A DNA stretch of 56,440 nt, taken from Elusimicrobia bacterium GWB2_63_16 (GTDB lineage: Bacteria; Elusimicrobiota; Elusimicrobia; Elusimicrobiales; UBA9959). Position numbers and translations under genes: made by a program. The stretch is taken from NCBI GenBank assembly GCA_001799715.1, contig MGTZ01000061.1, forward strand, positions 1 through 56,440, written 5' to 3'. A model generated the notes under the pieces. It had not been told where the DNA came from, did not search any database, and saw only the letters and a list, made by a program, of their open reading frames with translations. Each line of letters begins with the position of its first letter. The first letter of the stretch is position 1. Positions 17,553 to 27,447 of the stretch are shown in pieces.

Positions 17553-17648
17553 AGGGGACGCTGCTTCCTATCTTCCTAACTCGGTAGGAACAGCATCCCA
17601 ATGGACGCAGTAAAATCTAAGTTAGGAAGATAGGAAGCAGCGTCCCCT
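17553..17648. repeat. Long palindromic element (MITE/REPIN-like) immediately before prfA
   Basis: Two 29-base arms (17553-17581 and 17620-17648) are exact reverse complements, beginning AGGGGACGCTGCTTCC and ending GGAAGCAGCGTCCCCT. They flank a 38-base centre. There is no reading frame of note. GGGGACG-type termini of this kind are, from general knowledge, associated with IS200/REP-associated (Y1) transposases, so a non-autonomous element is the best guess. It lies between the rpmE terminator and the prfA ATG (2 bases away), so prfA has no normal ribosome-binding site. The centre contains a -10-like TAAAAT (17611-17616). Confidence 0.85.
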
Positions 17649-17650
17649 CT

Positions 17651-18724
<1,074 letters not shown>

Positions 18725-19541
18725 GGCCGCCGCCCGCCTGACCGCGGGGGGCGTGGAAGAGCCGGCGCTGAACGCGCAATGGCTGCTGGCCGACGCTACG
18801 GGCGTGGAGCGCCTGCGCCTGCTGGCCGAGCCGGACACGCAGGTGGCGCCCGCCGCGCTCAAGAAGTTCAAGGCGGGGCTGCTGCAGAAAGAGCAGGGGC
18901 TGCCGCTGGCCTATATACTGGGCTGGCAGGATTTCATGGGGCTGCGCATCAACGTCGACAAGCGCGTGCTGGTGCCGCGCCCCGAGACCGAGGAGCTGGC
19001 CGGCCACGCCGCCGACTTCCTGCTGGGCAGGAAGGGCGAGCTCTCGGCGCTGGATTACGGTTCCGGCTCGGGCGCGATAGGCCTGTGGCTGGCGCGCCGC
19101 TTCCCGGCGCTGCGGGTGACCGGGGTGGAGATCTCAGCCCGCGCCATAAACTGCTCCGCCGACAACGCCCTGCAGCTGGGCCTGGCGGACAGGGTGAAGT
19201 TCGTGAAGGGCTCCACGCTGGCCGCCGTGCGCGGGCCTTTCGACATTATAGTTTCCAACCCGCCGTATATCCCCACCGGCGTGATCCCGGGCCTGGCCCC
19301 GGAAGTGCTCAGCGAGCCGCGCGTGGCGCTCGACGGCGGCGGGGACGGGCTGGACGTGGCGCGCATGCTGGTGCGCCTGGCCCCGGCGCGGCTCAAGAAG
19401 GGCGGCGCGATGATCATGGAGCTGGGCGGCGGGCAGGCCCCCCGGCTGCTGGCGGCCATGCCGGCCGCCGTCTGGACCGGCAAGAGGACTTTCAAGGACC
19501 TGTGCGGCGTGGAGCGGTTCCTGTTCGCGAGGAAAAAATAA

Positions 19542-20798
19542 ATGGATAACTTCATCATACGCGGCGGCCGGCCTTTGAACGGGCAGACCACGATCAGCGG
19601 CTCCAAGAACGCCGCGCTGCCTATCCTGGCCGCCACGCTGCTGACCCGCGAAAAATGCGAGATCAAGAACGTCCCGGAACTGATGGACATCCGGTCCACC
19701 TTCGAGCTGCTCAACTACCTGGGCAAGAACTGCTTCTACGGCTACGGCAACTTCGTGGCCGAGGAACACGCGCAGCTGAAGCTGCACGCCCCCTACGACC
19801 TGGTGCGCAAGATGCGCGCCTCCATGCTGGTGTCGGGCCCGCTGCTGGCCCGCTTCAAGAAAGTGCGCTTCTCGCTGCCCGGCGGCTGCTCCATCGGCAT
19901 GCGCCCCATCGACATACACCTGGAAGGTTTCAAGAAACTCGGCGCGGTAGTTTCCTATGAGAAAGGCGACGTGATCCTCACGGCGAAGAAGCTGAAGCCC
20001 GGCCGCGTGAAATTCCGCTTCCCCAGCGTGGGGGCCACCGAGAACCTGATGATGTGCGCCGCGCTGATAGAAGGCGTGACCACTCTGGAGAACTGCGCCC
20101 GCGAGCCGGAGATAGAGGACCTCGCAAACGCGCTGACCAAAATGGGCGCCCTGGTGGAAGGCGCCGGCACCCCGACGATAAAGATACACGGGGCCGCCTC
20201 GCTGAAAGGCCTTAAATATTCAGTGATGCCCGACCGCATAGAGGCCGGCACCTTCATGCTGCTAGCCGCCGCCGTAGGGGGGAAGATAAAGCTGCTCAAC
20301 GCCGCCCCCAAAAACCTGGACGCGCTGATCCGCGCCATGAAGAAAGCCGGCATCAAGATCACGGCTTACAAGGATTCCTTGGAAGTAGAGGCGCCCCGCG
20401 GGCGGCCCAGGCCCGTGAGCGTGGTCACCAAGCCGCACCCCGGTTTCCCGACGGACCTGCAGGCGCCCTGGATGGCCTTTATGGCGCGCGCCAACGGCAC
20501 GAGCGAAGTGCAGGAGCATATTTTCGAGAACCGCTTCATGCACGCGCCGGAACTGGTGCGCATGGGCGCCGATATCACGGTGACGGACAAGAAGGCCGTG
20601 GTGCGCGGCGTGGCGGAGCTGCTGGGCGCTCCGGTGATGGCCTCCGACCTGAGGGCCGGCGCGGCCCTGGTGGTGGCGGCCGCCGCGGCCAAGGGCAAGA
20701 CGCTCATACGCCGCATATACCACATAGACCGCGGCTACGAGAAGCTGGAGCATAAGCTTAAAGACCTGGGCGTGGACGCGAGCCGGGTGAAAGCCTGA
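19542..20798 (+). CDS. murA: UDP-N-acetylglucosamine 1-carboxyvinyltransferase
   Basis: 418 residues. It transfers enolpyruvate to UDP-GlcNAc, the committed step of peptidoglycan synthesis. The N-terminus has the conserved ISGSKNAALPILAATLL with the catalytic Lys. The active-site loop is LPGGCSIGMRPIDIH with Cys116, the residue attacked by fosfomycin, so the enzyme is of the fosfomycin-sensitive type. The late HPGFPTDLQAPWMAFM and ENRFMHAPEL are typical. It begins directly after prmC and ends 3 bases before folC. Confidence 0.97.
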   Translation: MDNFIIRGGRPLNGQTTISGSKNAALPILAATLLTREKCEIKNVPELMDIRSTFELLNYLGKNCFYGYGNFVAEEHAQLKLHAPYDLVRKMRASMLVSGPLLARFKKVRFSLPGGCSIGMRPIDIHLEGFKKLGAVVSYEKGDVILTAKKLKPGRVKFRFPSVGATENLMMCAALIEGVTTLENCAREPEIEDLANALTKMGALVEGAGTPTIKIHGAASLKGLKYSVMPDRIEAGTFMLLAAAVGGKIKLLNAAPKNLDALIRAMKKAGIKITAYKDSLEVEAPRGRPRPVSVVTKPHPGFPTDLQAPWMAFMARANGTSEVQEHIFENRFMHAPELVRMGADITVTDKKAVVRGVAELLGAPVMASDLRAGAALVVAAAAAKGKTLIRRIYHIDRGYEKLEHKLKDLGVDASRVKA

Positions 20799-20801
20799 GG
20801 C

Positions 20802-22091
20802 ATGACCTTTAAAGAAGCCGAAAAACTGCTGGTCTCGCGCCAGGACTTCGTCAAGAAGGACGGGTTCGGCCGCGTCTGGGCCTGCCTGGGCAAGCTGGGC
20901 AACCCGCAGCAGCGGCTCAAGACCGTGCACGTGACCGGCACTAACGGCAAGGGCTCGGTGTGCGCGCTCTACGAGGCGGCCGCCCGCGCGGCCGGGCTGA
21001 AGACCGGCCTGTTCATCTCGCCCCACCTGCTCAGCATGACCGAGCGTATACAGGTCGGCGGCGTCAATATAGGCGAGGAGACTTTCGCCGCGCTGTTCGA
21101 GGAAGTGTTCGCGGCCGGGCCGGACCTGAGTTTCTTCGAGCTGCTCACCTGCATGGCCTTCCTGCATTTCGACCGGGAGCGCACCGACCTGGCGGTAGTA
21201 GAGGTGGGCATAGGCGGGCGCTACGACACTACCAACGTGCTGGCCAAGCCGGAACTTTCGGTCATCACCTCGGTGGACCTGGACCACGTGAAGTTCCTGG
21301 GCGGCACCATCGCCGAGATCGCCGCGCAGAAGGCCGGCATCATCAAGCCCGGCGGCATCTGCGTGGCCCCGCTGCTCCCGGCGGAGGCGCGCGGGGAGAT
21401 CTCCAGGGAAGCGGAGCTGCGCGCCGCGCAATGCCATTTTTTCGCGCCGTCTTTCGAGGTCGCGAACCGCGACTGGGAGAAGAGCCGCCTGCTGCTGCGG
21501 CACAAGAAGACCGGCGAGCTGTTTTCCTACGGGATCATGGGCGAGGGCCAGGTTTCCAACGCCACGCTGGCCTGGGAAGGGCTGGAGATCATGCGCGGCC
21601 TGGGCTGGCCCATCAGCCGCGCTCACGTCTCGGCCGGTTTCGCCGCCGTGCGCTGGCCGGCCAGGTTCCAGGCCGTTCGCGCCGGAGCGGAGTTCGGCGG
21701 CGCCCTTTTCGTCATAGACGGGGCCCACAACGAGGAGGCGGCCAGGGCTTTCGCCGCCACCTGGCGGGGGTCGCCGTTCGCGCGGCGCCCCGCGGCCTTC
21801 GTGCTGGGCATGCTGCAGGACAAGGAGCGCCGCGGCATACTGGAACTGCTGGCCCCGCTGGCGGCCAAGTTCATCCTTACGAAACCGGACTCGCCGCGCG
21901 CGGCCGATCCCTGCGCGCTGGCCGACGAGATTGCGGCCATCCGGCCGGACGCGGAGATAGAGGTGCAGGAGGATATAACGGCCGCGCTGGCGGCGGCCGC
22001 TCCGGGCGGCACGGCCGCCGTGGTGGGGTCCTTCTACCTCGCGGGCTCAGCGCTGAAAATACTCGGGGAAAAACAGGAGAGACCATGCTAG
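20802..22091 (+). CDS. folC: Folylpolyglutamate synthase / dihydrofolate synthase
   Basis: 429 residues of the Mur-ligase superfamily. It adds Glu to dihydropteroate or to folates using ATP. The P-loop VTGTNGKGSVCALYE is at about 44-58. Then come FISPHLLSMTERIQV, VEVGIGGRYDTTNVL, SVDLDHVKFLGGT and the C-terminal VIDGAHNEEA. Whether it has one or both activities cannot be told from sequence. It starts 3 bases after murA and overlaps the ROK gene by 7 bases. Confidence 0.94.
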   Translation: MTFKEAEKLLVSRQDFVKKDGFGRVWACLGKLGNPQQRLKTVHVTGTNGKGSVCALYEAAARAAGLKTGLFISPHLLSMTERIQVGGVNIGEETFAALFEEVFAAGPDLSFFELLTCMAFLHFDRERTDLAVVEVGIGGRYDTTNVLAKPELSVITSVDLDHVKFLGGTIAEIAAQKAGIIKPGGICVAPLLPAEARGEISREAELRAAQCHFFAPSFEVANRDWEKSRLLLRHKKTGELFSYGIMGEGQVSNATLAWEGLEIMRGLGWPISRAHVSAGFAAVRWPARFQAVRAGAEFGGALFVIDGAHNEEAARAFAATWRGSPFARRPAAFVLGMLQDKERRGILELLAPLAAKFILTKPDSPRAADPCALADEIAAIRPDAEIEVQEDITAALAAAAPGGTAAVVGSFYLAGSALKILGEKQERPC

Positions 22092-23029
22092 GCATAGGTA
22101 TAGACATAGGCGGGACCAATACCAAGCTCGTGGTGGTCAACAAGGCCGGCAAGGCCCTGGCGCACGAGCGCTTCAAGACCGAGGCCGACAAGGGCCCGGC
22201 TTCCTTTATTAAGCGGCTCGGCGCGGCGGTGGACGGCCTGCGCCGCGACTACGGCCGGCAGCTGGTGTCGGTGGGCATAGGCGCCGCCGGCGACGTGGAC
22301 CCCGAACGCGGCGTGCTGCGCTTCGCGCCCAACCTGGGCTGGCGCAACGTCAAGCTGACCGCGCCGCTGGAGAAACTGACCGGCCTGCCCTGCGCCATGG
22401 AGAACGACGCCAACATGGCCGCCTGGGGCGCCTACGAGATAGAACTCAAGCGCAAGCTCGACGACGTGCTGACGCTCACGCTGGGCACCGGCATAGGCTC
22501 GGGCATGGTGATAGACGGCAAGCTTTACCACGGCTCCTCCGGCTGCGCCGGAGAAGCCGGGCACATGAAGATAGTGCCCGACGGCAGGCTCTGCGGCTGC
22601 GGCGGCAAGGGCTGCCTGGAGGCCTATTGCGGCAGCGGCGCCATCATGCGGCGCGCCCGCGAGCTGGTTAAGAACGAAGCCGCCTACGTTAAAAAATTCG
22701 CGGACCCGGCCCGGCCCAGGTTCAACACGATCTGCCTGACCCGGGCGGCGGAAGCCGGCGACCCCGCCGGGCGCAAGGTCTGGGCCGAGACCGGCCATTA
22801 CCTCGGCATGGGTCTGGCCGGCCTGATACTGTTGATCAACCCCGGCTGCGTGGTCCTGACCGGCGGTGTGTCCAGGGCCAGGAAATGGTTCCTGCCCTCC
22901 ATGCTGGAAGTGCTGAAAGACCAGCAGATAAAGACCCCCTTCGCCAGGGTGAAGGTGAAGATCTCCGACGACGCCGACCTGGGCTCCCACGGGGCGGCCC
23001 TGTTCGGCCTGGAGCGGGCACTGAAATAA
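22085..23029 (+). CDS. ROK-family sugar kinase (glucokinase-like)
   Basis: 314 residues from ATG 22085, overlapping the folC stop. The phosphate-binding DIGGTNTK is at 7-14. The catalytic Asp lies in AMENDANMAAWG, the zinc-coordinating ROK signature in GEAGHMKIV and CGCGGKGCLEAYCG, and the adenosine region in LGTGIGSG. It has no DNA-binding domain, so it is an enzyme and not a repressor. Glucose is the most likely substrate, but N-acetyl sugars are also used in this family. Its position beside murA and before lptD would suit amino-sugar salvage (inference). Confidence 0.9.
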   Translation: MLGIGIDIGGTNTKLVVVNKAGKALAHERFKTEADKGPASFIKRLGAAVDGLRRDYGRQLVSVGIGAAGDVDPERGVLRFAPNLGWRNVKLTAPLEKLTGLPCAMENDANMAAWGAYEIELKRKLDDVLTLTLGTGIGSGMVIDGKLYHGSSGCAGEAGHMKIVPDGRLCGCGGKGCLEAYCGSGAIMRRARELVKNEAAYVKKFADPARPRFNTICLTRAAEAGDPAGRKVWAETGHYLGMGLAGLILLINPGCVVLTGGVSRARKWFLPSMLEVLKDQQIKTPFARVKVKISDDADLGSHGAALFGLERALK

Positions 23030-23042
23030 GGCTTTACTCTAA

Positions 23043-25121
23043 GTGAAAAACCTCCTGGCCGCCCTCCTGCTCGCCGCCGCCGCTCCCGCGGCGGCCTACG
23101 AGCTGCCGTCCTCGACCGGCGCGCACCGCGTGCGCTTCGAGGCGGACCAGGCCGGCTTCAACGAATATACCCGCGAGATACAACTGCAGGGCAACGTGCG
23201 CCTGGAGGAACTGTCCGAGGAGGGCAAGCAGCTCAAGCTGGTGCGCGCGCATGAGCTGAACGTCAGCATGTCGAGCCGCACCGTCTCGGCGCCCTCCGAC
23301 TTCGTGATAGACGACGACACCGGCACCGCCTACGGCAAGAGCGGCTTCTTCAGCTACGGCGAAAATCACGGCTACATCAACGACGGCCGCTTCCAGCACG
23401 GCAACTTCATCTTCCGCGGCCGCTCCATCAACTTCGACAAGGACGGCTACGTCTACAAGCGGGCCAGCCTGACCAGCTGCGACGAGGACCCGCCGCATTA
23501 CCGCATCAGGGCCTCGCGCATCCACCTCGCCCCCGAGCGCTATTTCGTGGCCTACAACACCGTCTTCTTCCTGGGGCGCGTGCCTATCTTCTACCTGCCG
23601 GTGCTCTACAAGCCGATGGGCCGCGGCACGCCTTTCGTCACCAGCCTGTTCCCCGGTTACGACGAGCGCAACGGCGCCTTCCTGAAGTCCAACTACATGT
23701 ACCGGGTCAACCCGCACATGCGGGTGAAGGCCTACCTGGACTATTTCTCCAAGCGCGGCCTGGGCACCGGCGGCGAGTTCGACTACCGGCAGGAGGGGAA
23801 GAACATCACCAACCTCTCGGCCTACCGCATCCGCGAGCATGGTCAGGCTACGGACCGCTGGGGCATGAACGGCGGTTTCTGGCACGCCTTCAACCGGTTC
23901 AGCGAGTCCGACCCGGCGCAGTATTACGGCCAGTCCTTCTTCCGGCTGCTCTCGGACCCGTCGTTCAACAACGATTTCTTCCGCACCAACCCTTTCGCCG
24001 TCAGCCCGGACAAGCAGGCGAGCCTCGCCTTCACGCGCAAGACCAATTACACGGTGACGCGCGTGAGCGCCTACGGCCGCGACGAGCGCTCCGCGGCCGA
24101 CCAGGAGAAGTTCGTGAAAGCCTACGAGTCCGCGCCGCGCCTGGACTTCAACACGGTGCCCTTCGCGATCCCAAAGGTGCCGGTGCTCAACACCTTCTCC
24201 GGCTATTTCGAGAACGTCCGGGAATACGGCACAGGTTACTACCAGAAGAAGGGCCGCGCCAACTGGGGCGTGTCCAAGACGGTGCCGCTGAGCCGCCGCG
24301 TGATACTTTCGCCCTCGGCCTTCTTCGACCAGTCCGTGGCGCTGTCCACGGCGCCGGCCGCCGGGGATATCTGGACCGGGCGCTACGGCGGCGCGGTGAA
24401 CCTGCGCTACGACCGCCTGTGGGGTTCCCTGGACCTGCGCTACGCCTCCACCCGGCGCATGCGGGAGAATGACTTCTCCGTGGACCTGAGCTCGACCGAC
24501 AAGGGACAGGAACTTGAGTCTTTCTACGCCGACCTGTTCATCATGCCGCGCCATAACGTTTATTTCCGGGCGCGCACCTCCTACGACCTGCGCAATTACT
24601 ACACCGCCTCTTTCGCGCGGCGCCTGTCCCCGCTGATCGCCGAGGCCTATTATTCGCCGCGCCCCACGCTGGACCTCTACGCGCAGAATTCCTACAGCTT
24701 CGCCACCGGCAACCAGGGTTTCGTCGGGCAGGCCACGGTGGGCGGGACCGGGTCCTATTTCAGCGCCGGCGTGGCCAATTACAGCACCGACCCCGAGGCC
24801 TGGGTGATCAGCAACACGCTGGGCTTCAAGCCGTGGCGGACCTCCAAGTGGCGGGCCGAGGCCGTGCTGCGCTACCGGTTGGTGCCCGACGGTTTCGGCA
24901 AGCTAGAGAGTTTCAGGTTCTTCGAGAAGGCCGTGACGCTGTTCCGCGACTTCCACGACTTCCGCACCAGCTGGGACTTCAGGGTGCGCTCCGGCGGCGT
25001 GAAGGAGTTCTTCTTCTTCGTGAACCTGAAGATGAACGACCCCGACCGCTACGACACCCTTGAGCAGAAGTCGCGCGCCTACTGGCACCCCTGGCGCCGC
25101 AGCGACGCCGTCAGGGATTAA
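23043..25121 (+). CDS. lptD: LPS-assembly outer-membrane protein LptD
   Basis: 692 residues from a GTG start; KNLLAALLLAAAAPAAA is the signal peptide. The OstA/LptA-like beta-jellyroll covers about residues 20-170 (IQLQGNVRLEELS, FVIDDDTGTAYGKSGFF). The LptD-type segment SLTSCDEDPPHYRIRASRIH and FFLGRVPIFYLPVLYKP lead into the beta-barrel (about 220-690). With LptE it inserts lipopolysaccharide into the outer leaflet. It shows the cell is diderm and probably makes LPS. It is the last gene of the prfA-lptD run and lies 13 bases after the ROK gene. The usual disulfide cysteines of the E. coli protein are not conserved as pairs here. Confidence 0.9.
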   Translation: MKNLLAALLLAAAAPAAAYELPSSTGAHRVRFEADQAGFNEYTREIQLQGNVRLEELSEEGKQLKLVRAHELNVSMSSRTVSAPSDFVIDDDTGTAYGKSGFFSYGENHGYINDGRFQHGNFIFRGRSINFDKDGYVYKRASLTSCDEDPPHYRIRASRIHLAPERYFVAYNTVFFLGRVPIFYLPVLYKPMGRGTPFVTSLFPGYDERNGAFLKSNYMYRVNPHMRVKAYLDYFSKRGLGTGGEFDYRQEGKNITNLSAYRIREHGQATDRWGMNGGFWHAFNRFSESDPAQYYGQSFFRLLSDPSFNNDFFRTNPFAVSPDKQASLAFTRKTNYTVTRVSAYGRDERSAADQEKFVKAYESAPRLDFNTVPFAIPKVPVLNTFSGYFENVREYGTGYYQKKGRANWGVSKTVPLSRRVILSPSAFFDQSVALSTAPAAGDIWTGRYGGAVNLRYDRLWGSLDLRYASTRRMRENDFSVDLSSTDKGQELESFYADLFIMPRHNVYFRARTSYDLRNYYTASFARRLSPLIAEAYYSPRPTLDLYAQNSYSFATGNQGFVGQATVGGTGSYFSAGVANYSTDPEAWVISNTLGFKPWRTSKWRAEAVLRYRLVPDGFGKLESFRFFEKAVTLFRDFHDFRTSWDFRVRSGGVKEFFFFVNLKMNDPDRYDTLEQKSRAYWHPWRRSDAVRD

Positions 25122-25133
25122 TATTTTCTTTTC

Positions 25134-25263
25134 GGGGCTGACGAGGGGATGCCCTCGCAGGGGCCTCACGAAGGCGAGGCTTGCGCAGCGCCGAGCCTGA
25201 GTGAAAGAGCGAGGCCACGGTGTGGCCGAGCGTACCCGGAGAGGGCGTCCCCTTGGCAGCCCC
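25134..25263 (+). repeat. Structured intergenic repeat element, copy 2
   Basis: Occupies most of the lptD-epimerase gap. The outer arms pair: GGGGCTG (25134-25140) with CAGCCCC (25257-25263), and GGGGATGCCCTC (25145-25156) with GAGGGCGTCCCC (25241-25252, one wobble). Inside are GAGGCTTGCGCAGCGCCGAG (25176-25195) and the hairpin GGCCACGGTGTGGCC (centre 25216-25224). Spacing of these parts nearly equals copy 1 (13146-13276; 131 bp against 130 bp here). The remaining 25264-25370 holds no obvious gene, only the short leader of the epimerase. Confidence 0.75.
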
Positions 25264-25370
25264 CTCCGAGGGCATACCCCAGGCGGCCTCGCAGAAGTTG
25301 GCCCTCTCCGTGCGGGCCGCTTCAACGCTGAATTTGAAAATGATAAACTTTAGGGATAGGGAAGGATAAT

Positions 25371-26324
25371 ATGACAAAACCGCTTTGGCTCGTTACCGGC
25401 GGGGCCGGGTTCATAGGCTCCAACATAGTGGAAGAACTGCTGCGGCGCGGCTGCCGCGTGCGCGTGTTCGACAATTTCTCCACCGGCAAGGAAGAGAACC
25501 TAGCCCCGTTCAAGGGCAAGTTCGAGCTGGTGCGCGGCGACCTGCGCGAGCCGGCCGACCTGAAGAAGGCCATGCGTGGCGTGACCTACGTGCTGCACCA
25601 GGCCGCCTTCCGCTCCGTGCCCAAGTCCGTGGACAACCCGCGCGCCGCCAACGACAATAACGCCACCGGCACCCTGAACGCCCTGATGGCAGCCAAAGAG
25701 GCCGGCGTGAAGCGCTTCGTCTACGCCGCTACCAGCTCCGCCTACGGCGAGTGCAAGGTATTCCCGCAGACGGAAAGCCTGCCCACGATGCCGGTTTCGC
25801 CCTACGCCGTCAGCAAGCTGGCCGGCGAGAATTACTGCCGCGTCTACGCCCGGACCTTCGGTCTGGAGACCGTGGCGCTGCGCTACTTCAACGTGTTCGG
25901 TCCCCGCCAGAACCCGGAGTCGATGTATTCCGCCGTGATCCCGCGCTTCATGGAGCTGCTGGTGCAGGGCAAGCCGCTGGAGATCCACTGGGACGGCAAA
26001 CAGTCCCGCGACTTCACCTACGTCGCCAACGTCGTGGACGGCAATATCCGCGCCGCCCTGGCTCCGTCCAAAGTCTCCGGCCTCACGATCAACGTGGCCA
26101 CCGGCACCAATATCTCGCTGCTCGACATAGCCCGCGAGCTGGAGAAGATCACCGGCCGGAAGACGGCAAAGCTCTTCTCGCCCAAGCGCAAGGGCGACAT
26201 CCGCAAGACCTATTCCGACATCACCCTGGCCCGCCGCCTGCTCGGCTACAAGCCGCTGGTGAAGTTCCCCGAGGGGCTGCGGCTGACCTGGGATTACTTC
26301 TCGGCCAAATGGGGGAAGAAATGA
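25371..26324 (+). CDS. NAD-dependent sugar epimerase/dehydratase (UDP-GlcNAc/UDP-Glc 4-epimerase type)
   Basis: 317 residues, an extended short-chain dehydrogenase fold. The NAD-binding GGAGFIG is at 10-16. The catalytic Tyr145-x3-Lys149 lies in SPYAVSKLAGENYC, with the Ser in AATSSAYGE. RYFNVFGPRQNPESMYSAVI and GKQSRDFTYVANVV are typical of the WbpP/GalE branch, which makes UDP-GalNAc or related sugars for surface polysaccharides. Exact substrate uncertain. GGGAAGGA is the ribosome-binding site. The stop overlaps tdk by 4 bases. Confidence 0.88.
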   Translation: MTKPLWLVTGGAGFIGSNIVEELLRRGCRVRVFDNFSTGKEENLAPFKGKFELVRGDLREPADLKKAMRGVTYVLHQAAFRSVPKSVDNPRAANDNNATGTLNALMAAKEAGVKRFVYAATSSAYGECKVFPQTESLPTMPVSPYAVSKLAGENYCRVYARTFGLETVALRYFNVFGPRQNPESMYSAVIPRFMELLVQGKPLEIHWDGKQSRDFTYVANVVDGNIRAALAPSKVSGLTINVATGTNISLLDIARELEKITGRKTAKLFSPKRKGDIRKTYSDITLARRLLGYKPLVKFPEGLRLTWDYFSAKWGKK

Positions 26325-26884
26325 TATTCAACGTCTCGGCTTCTTCCGGCTGGATAGAAGTTGTGTGCGGCAGCATGTTCTCGGGCAAGACGCAGGAACT
26401 GATACGCCGCCTGAAGCTGGCGAACATCGCCAAGCAGAAGGTGCAGGTGTTCAACTCGCACCTCGACGTGCGCTACGCCAAGGAGCATCTGGTCTCGCAC
26501 GACAAGTCCACGCTGGCCGCGCACCCGGTGAAGAGCGCCAGGGAGATCCTCAAGGCCGTGGATAAGGACGCGCAGGTGGTGGGCATCGACGAAGCTCACT
26601 TTTTCGGCCCCGAGATAGTGGAAGTGGCCCAGAAGCTGGCCAATTCCGGCCGCCGCGTCATCGTGGCCGGCCTGGACCAGGACTACCGCGGCGAGGCTTT
26701 CGACAACATGGCCAAGCTGATGGCGGTGGCGGAGTTTGTCACCAAGAACCTGGCCATCTGCATGGTCTGCGGCAACCCGGCGCATTTCAGCCAGCGCCTG
26801 ACCGATTCCGGCAAGCGCATCGTGGTCGGCGCCGGCGACAAGTACGAGGCCCGCTGCCGCAAGTGCTTCCAGCCGGAAAAATAA
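26321..26884 (+). CDS. tdk: Thymidine kinase
   Basis: 187 residues from ATG 26321, which overlaps the epimerase stop (ATGA). It phosphorylates thymidine for salvage. The P-loop GSMFSGKT is at 17-24, catalytic Glu91 in IDEAHFF, and the lasso-domain zinc site in CMVCGNPAHFSQRL and CRKCF. These are all the hallmarks of the type II (bacterial/cytosolic) enzyme. It is followed after one base by a lone transposase-type domain. Confidence 0.95.
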   Translation: MIFNVSASSGWIEVVCGSMFSGKTQELIRRLKLANIAKQKVQVFNSHLDVRYAKEHLVSHDKSTLAAHPVKSAREILKAVDKDAQVVGIDEAHFFGPEIVEVAQKLANSGRRVIVAGLDQDYRGEAFDNMAKLMAVAEFVTKNLAICMVCGNPAHFSQRLTDSGKRIVVGAGDKYEARCRKCFQPEK

Positions 26885-26885
26885 A

Positions 26886-27380
26886 ATGTACCGCTCCGAA
26901 AAATTCAACCCCACGCTGTTCGGCAAACTGTTCCACCTGGGCTCCAAGCTGGCGGAAGGCAACCGCTGGCTGCGCCTGGCCGAGGCCCTGCCCTGGGAGC
27001 GCCTCGACGAGGAATACGGCAAGCATTTCGCCGCCGGCCAGGGCCGCCCCGCCAAGGATTCCAGGCTGGTCTGCGGCCTGCTGGCCGTCAAGCAGCTCAA
27101 GAACCTCTCCGACGAGGACGCCGTAGCCGAGTTCATGGAGAGTCCGTACATTCAGGCTTTCTGCGGTCAGGAGTATTTCGCGGTGGAGGACGTCACCAAC
27201 CCCGGCATCCTGTCGGAGCGGCGCAAGCGCCTGGGGCCGGAGTTCCTCGCGCTGCTGGACGCCGAGCTGGCCGCCGCGCTGAAGGCCAACCGCGACCTGA
27301 AGTTCCGCTCCGCCAAGGCCGCGCAGGAAGGCGGGCTCTGGGCCGCGCTGCTGGAAAAACTGCGCTCTTTCTTCCCCTGA
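26886..27380 (+). CDS. Solitary transposase N-terminal (DUF772-type) domain protein, DDE domain absent
   Basis: 164 residues. Residues about 30-100 (WLRLAEALPWERLDEEYG, GRPAKDSRLVCGLLAVKQL, LSDEDAVAEFMESPYIQAFC, GQEYF) match the N-terminal domain of IS5/IS1182-type transposases, which end this segment with NPY.QxFCG.EYF. After it, the protein has only a charged tail and a stop. No DDE catalytic domain follows in any frame, and no terminal inverted repeats flank it. It is in-frame and in operon position, one base after tdk, with a terminator behind it. It may be a decayed IS remnant or a retained DNA-binding protein; the intact frame favours retention, weakly. Confidence 0.7.
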   Translation: MYRSEKFNPTLFGKLFHLGSKLAEGNRWLRLAEALPWERLDEEYGKHFAAGQGRPAKDSRLVCGLLAVKQLKNLSDEDAVAEFMESPYIQAFCGQEYFAVEDVTNPGILSERRKRLGPEFLALLDAELAAALKANRDLKFRSAKAAQEGGLWAALLEKLRSFFP

Positions 27381-27398
27381 ACGCCCGGTCCGGGCAAT

Positions 27399-27430
27399 AA
27401 AAAAAGCGGAACGCCTGTTCCGCTTTTTTT
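27399..27430. terminator. Bidirectional terminator between converging units
   Basis: A7 then stem GCGGAAC / GTTCCGC with loop GCCT and T7. It works in both directions, ending the epimerase-tdk unit on the plus strand and tolB on the minus strand. Confidence 0.92.
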
Positions 27431-27447
27431 GCGTCCCGCCGGCGCCC

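Noticed and set aside
17553-17648. Rho-independent terminator for rpmE
   Set aside because: A better terminator with a T6 run already lies at 17511-17546; the palindrome has long exact arms, a 38-base centre and no T-run.
26886-27380. Complete insertion sequence
   Set aside because: No DDE catalytic domain, terminal inverted repeats or target duplication were seen; only the N-terminal domain is present.
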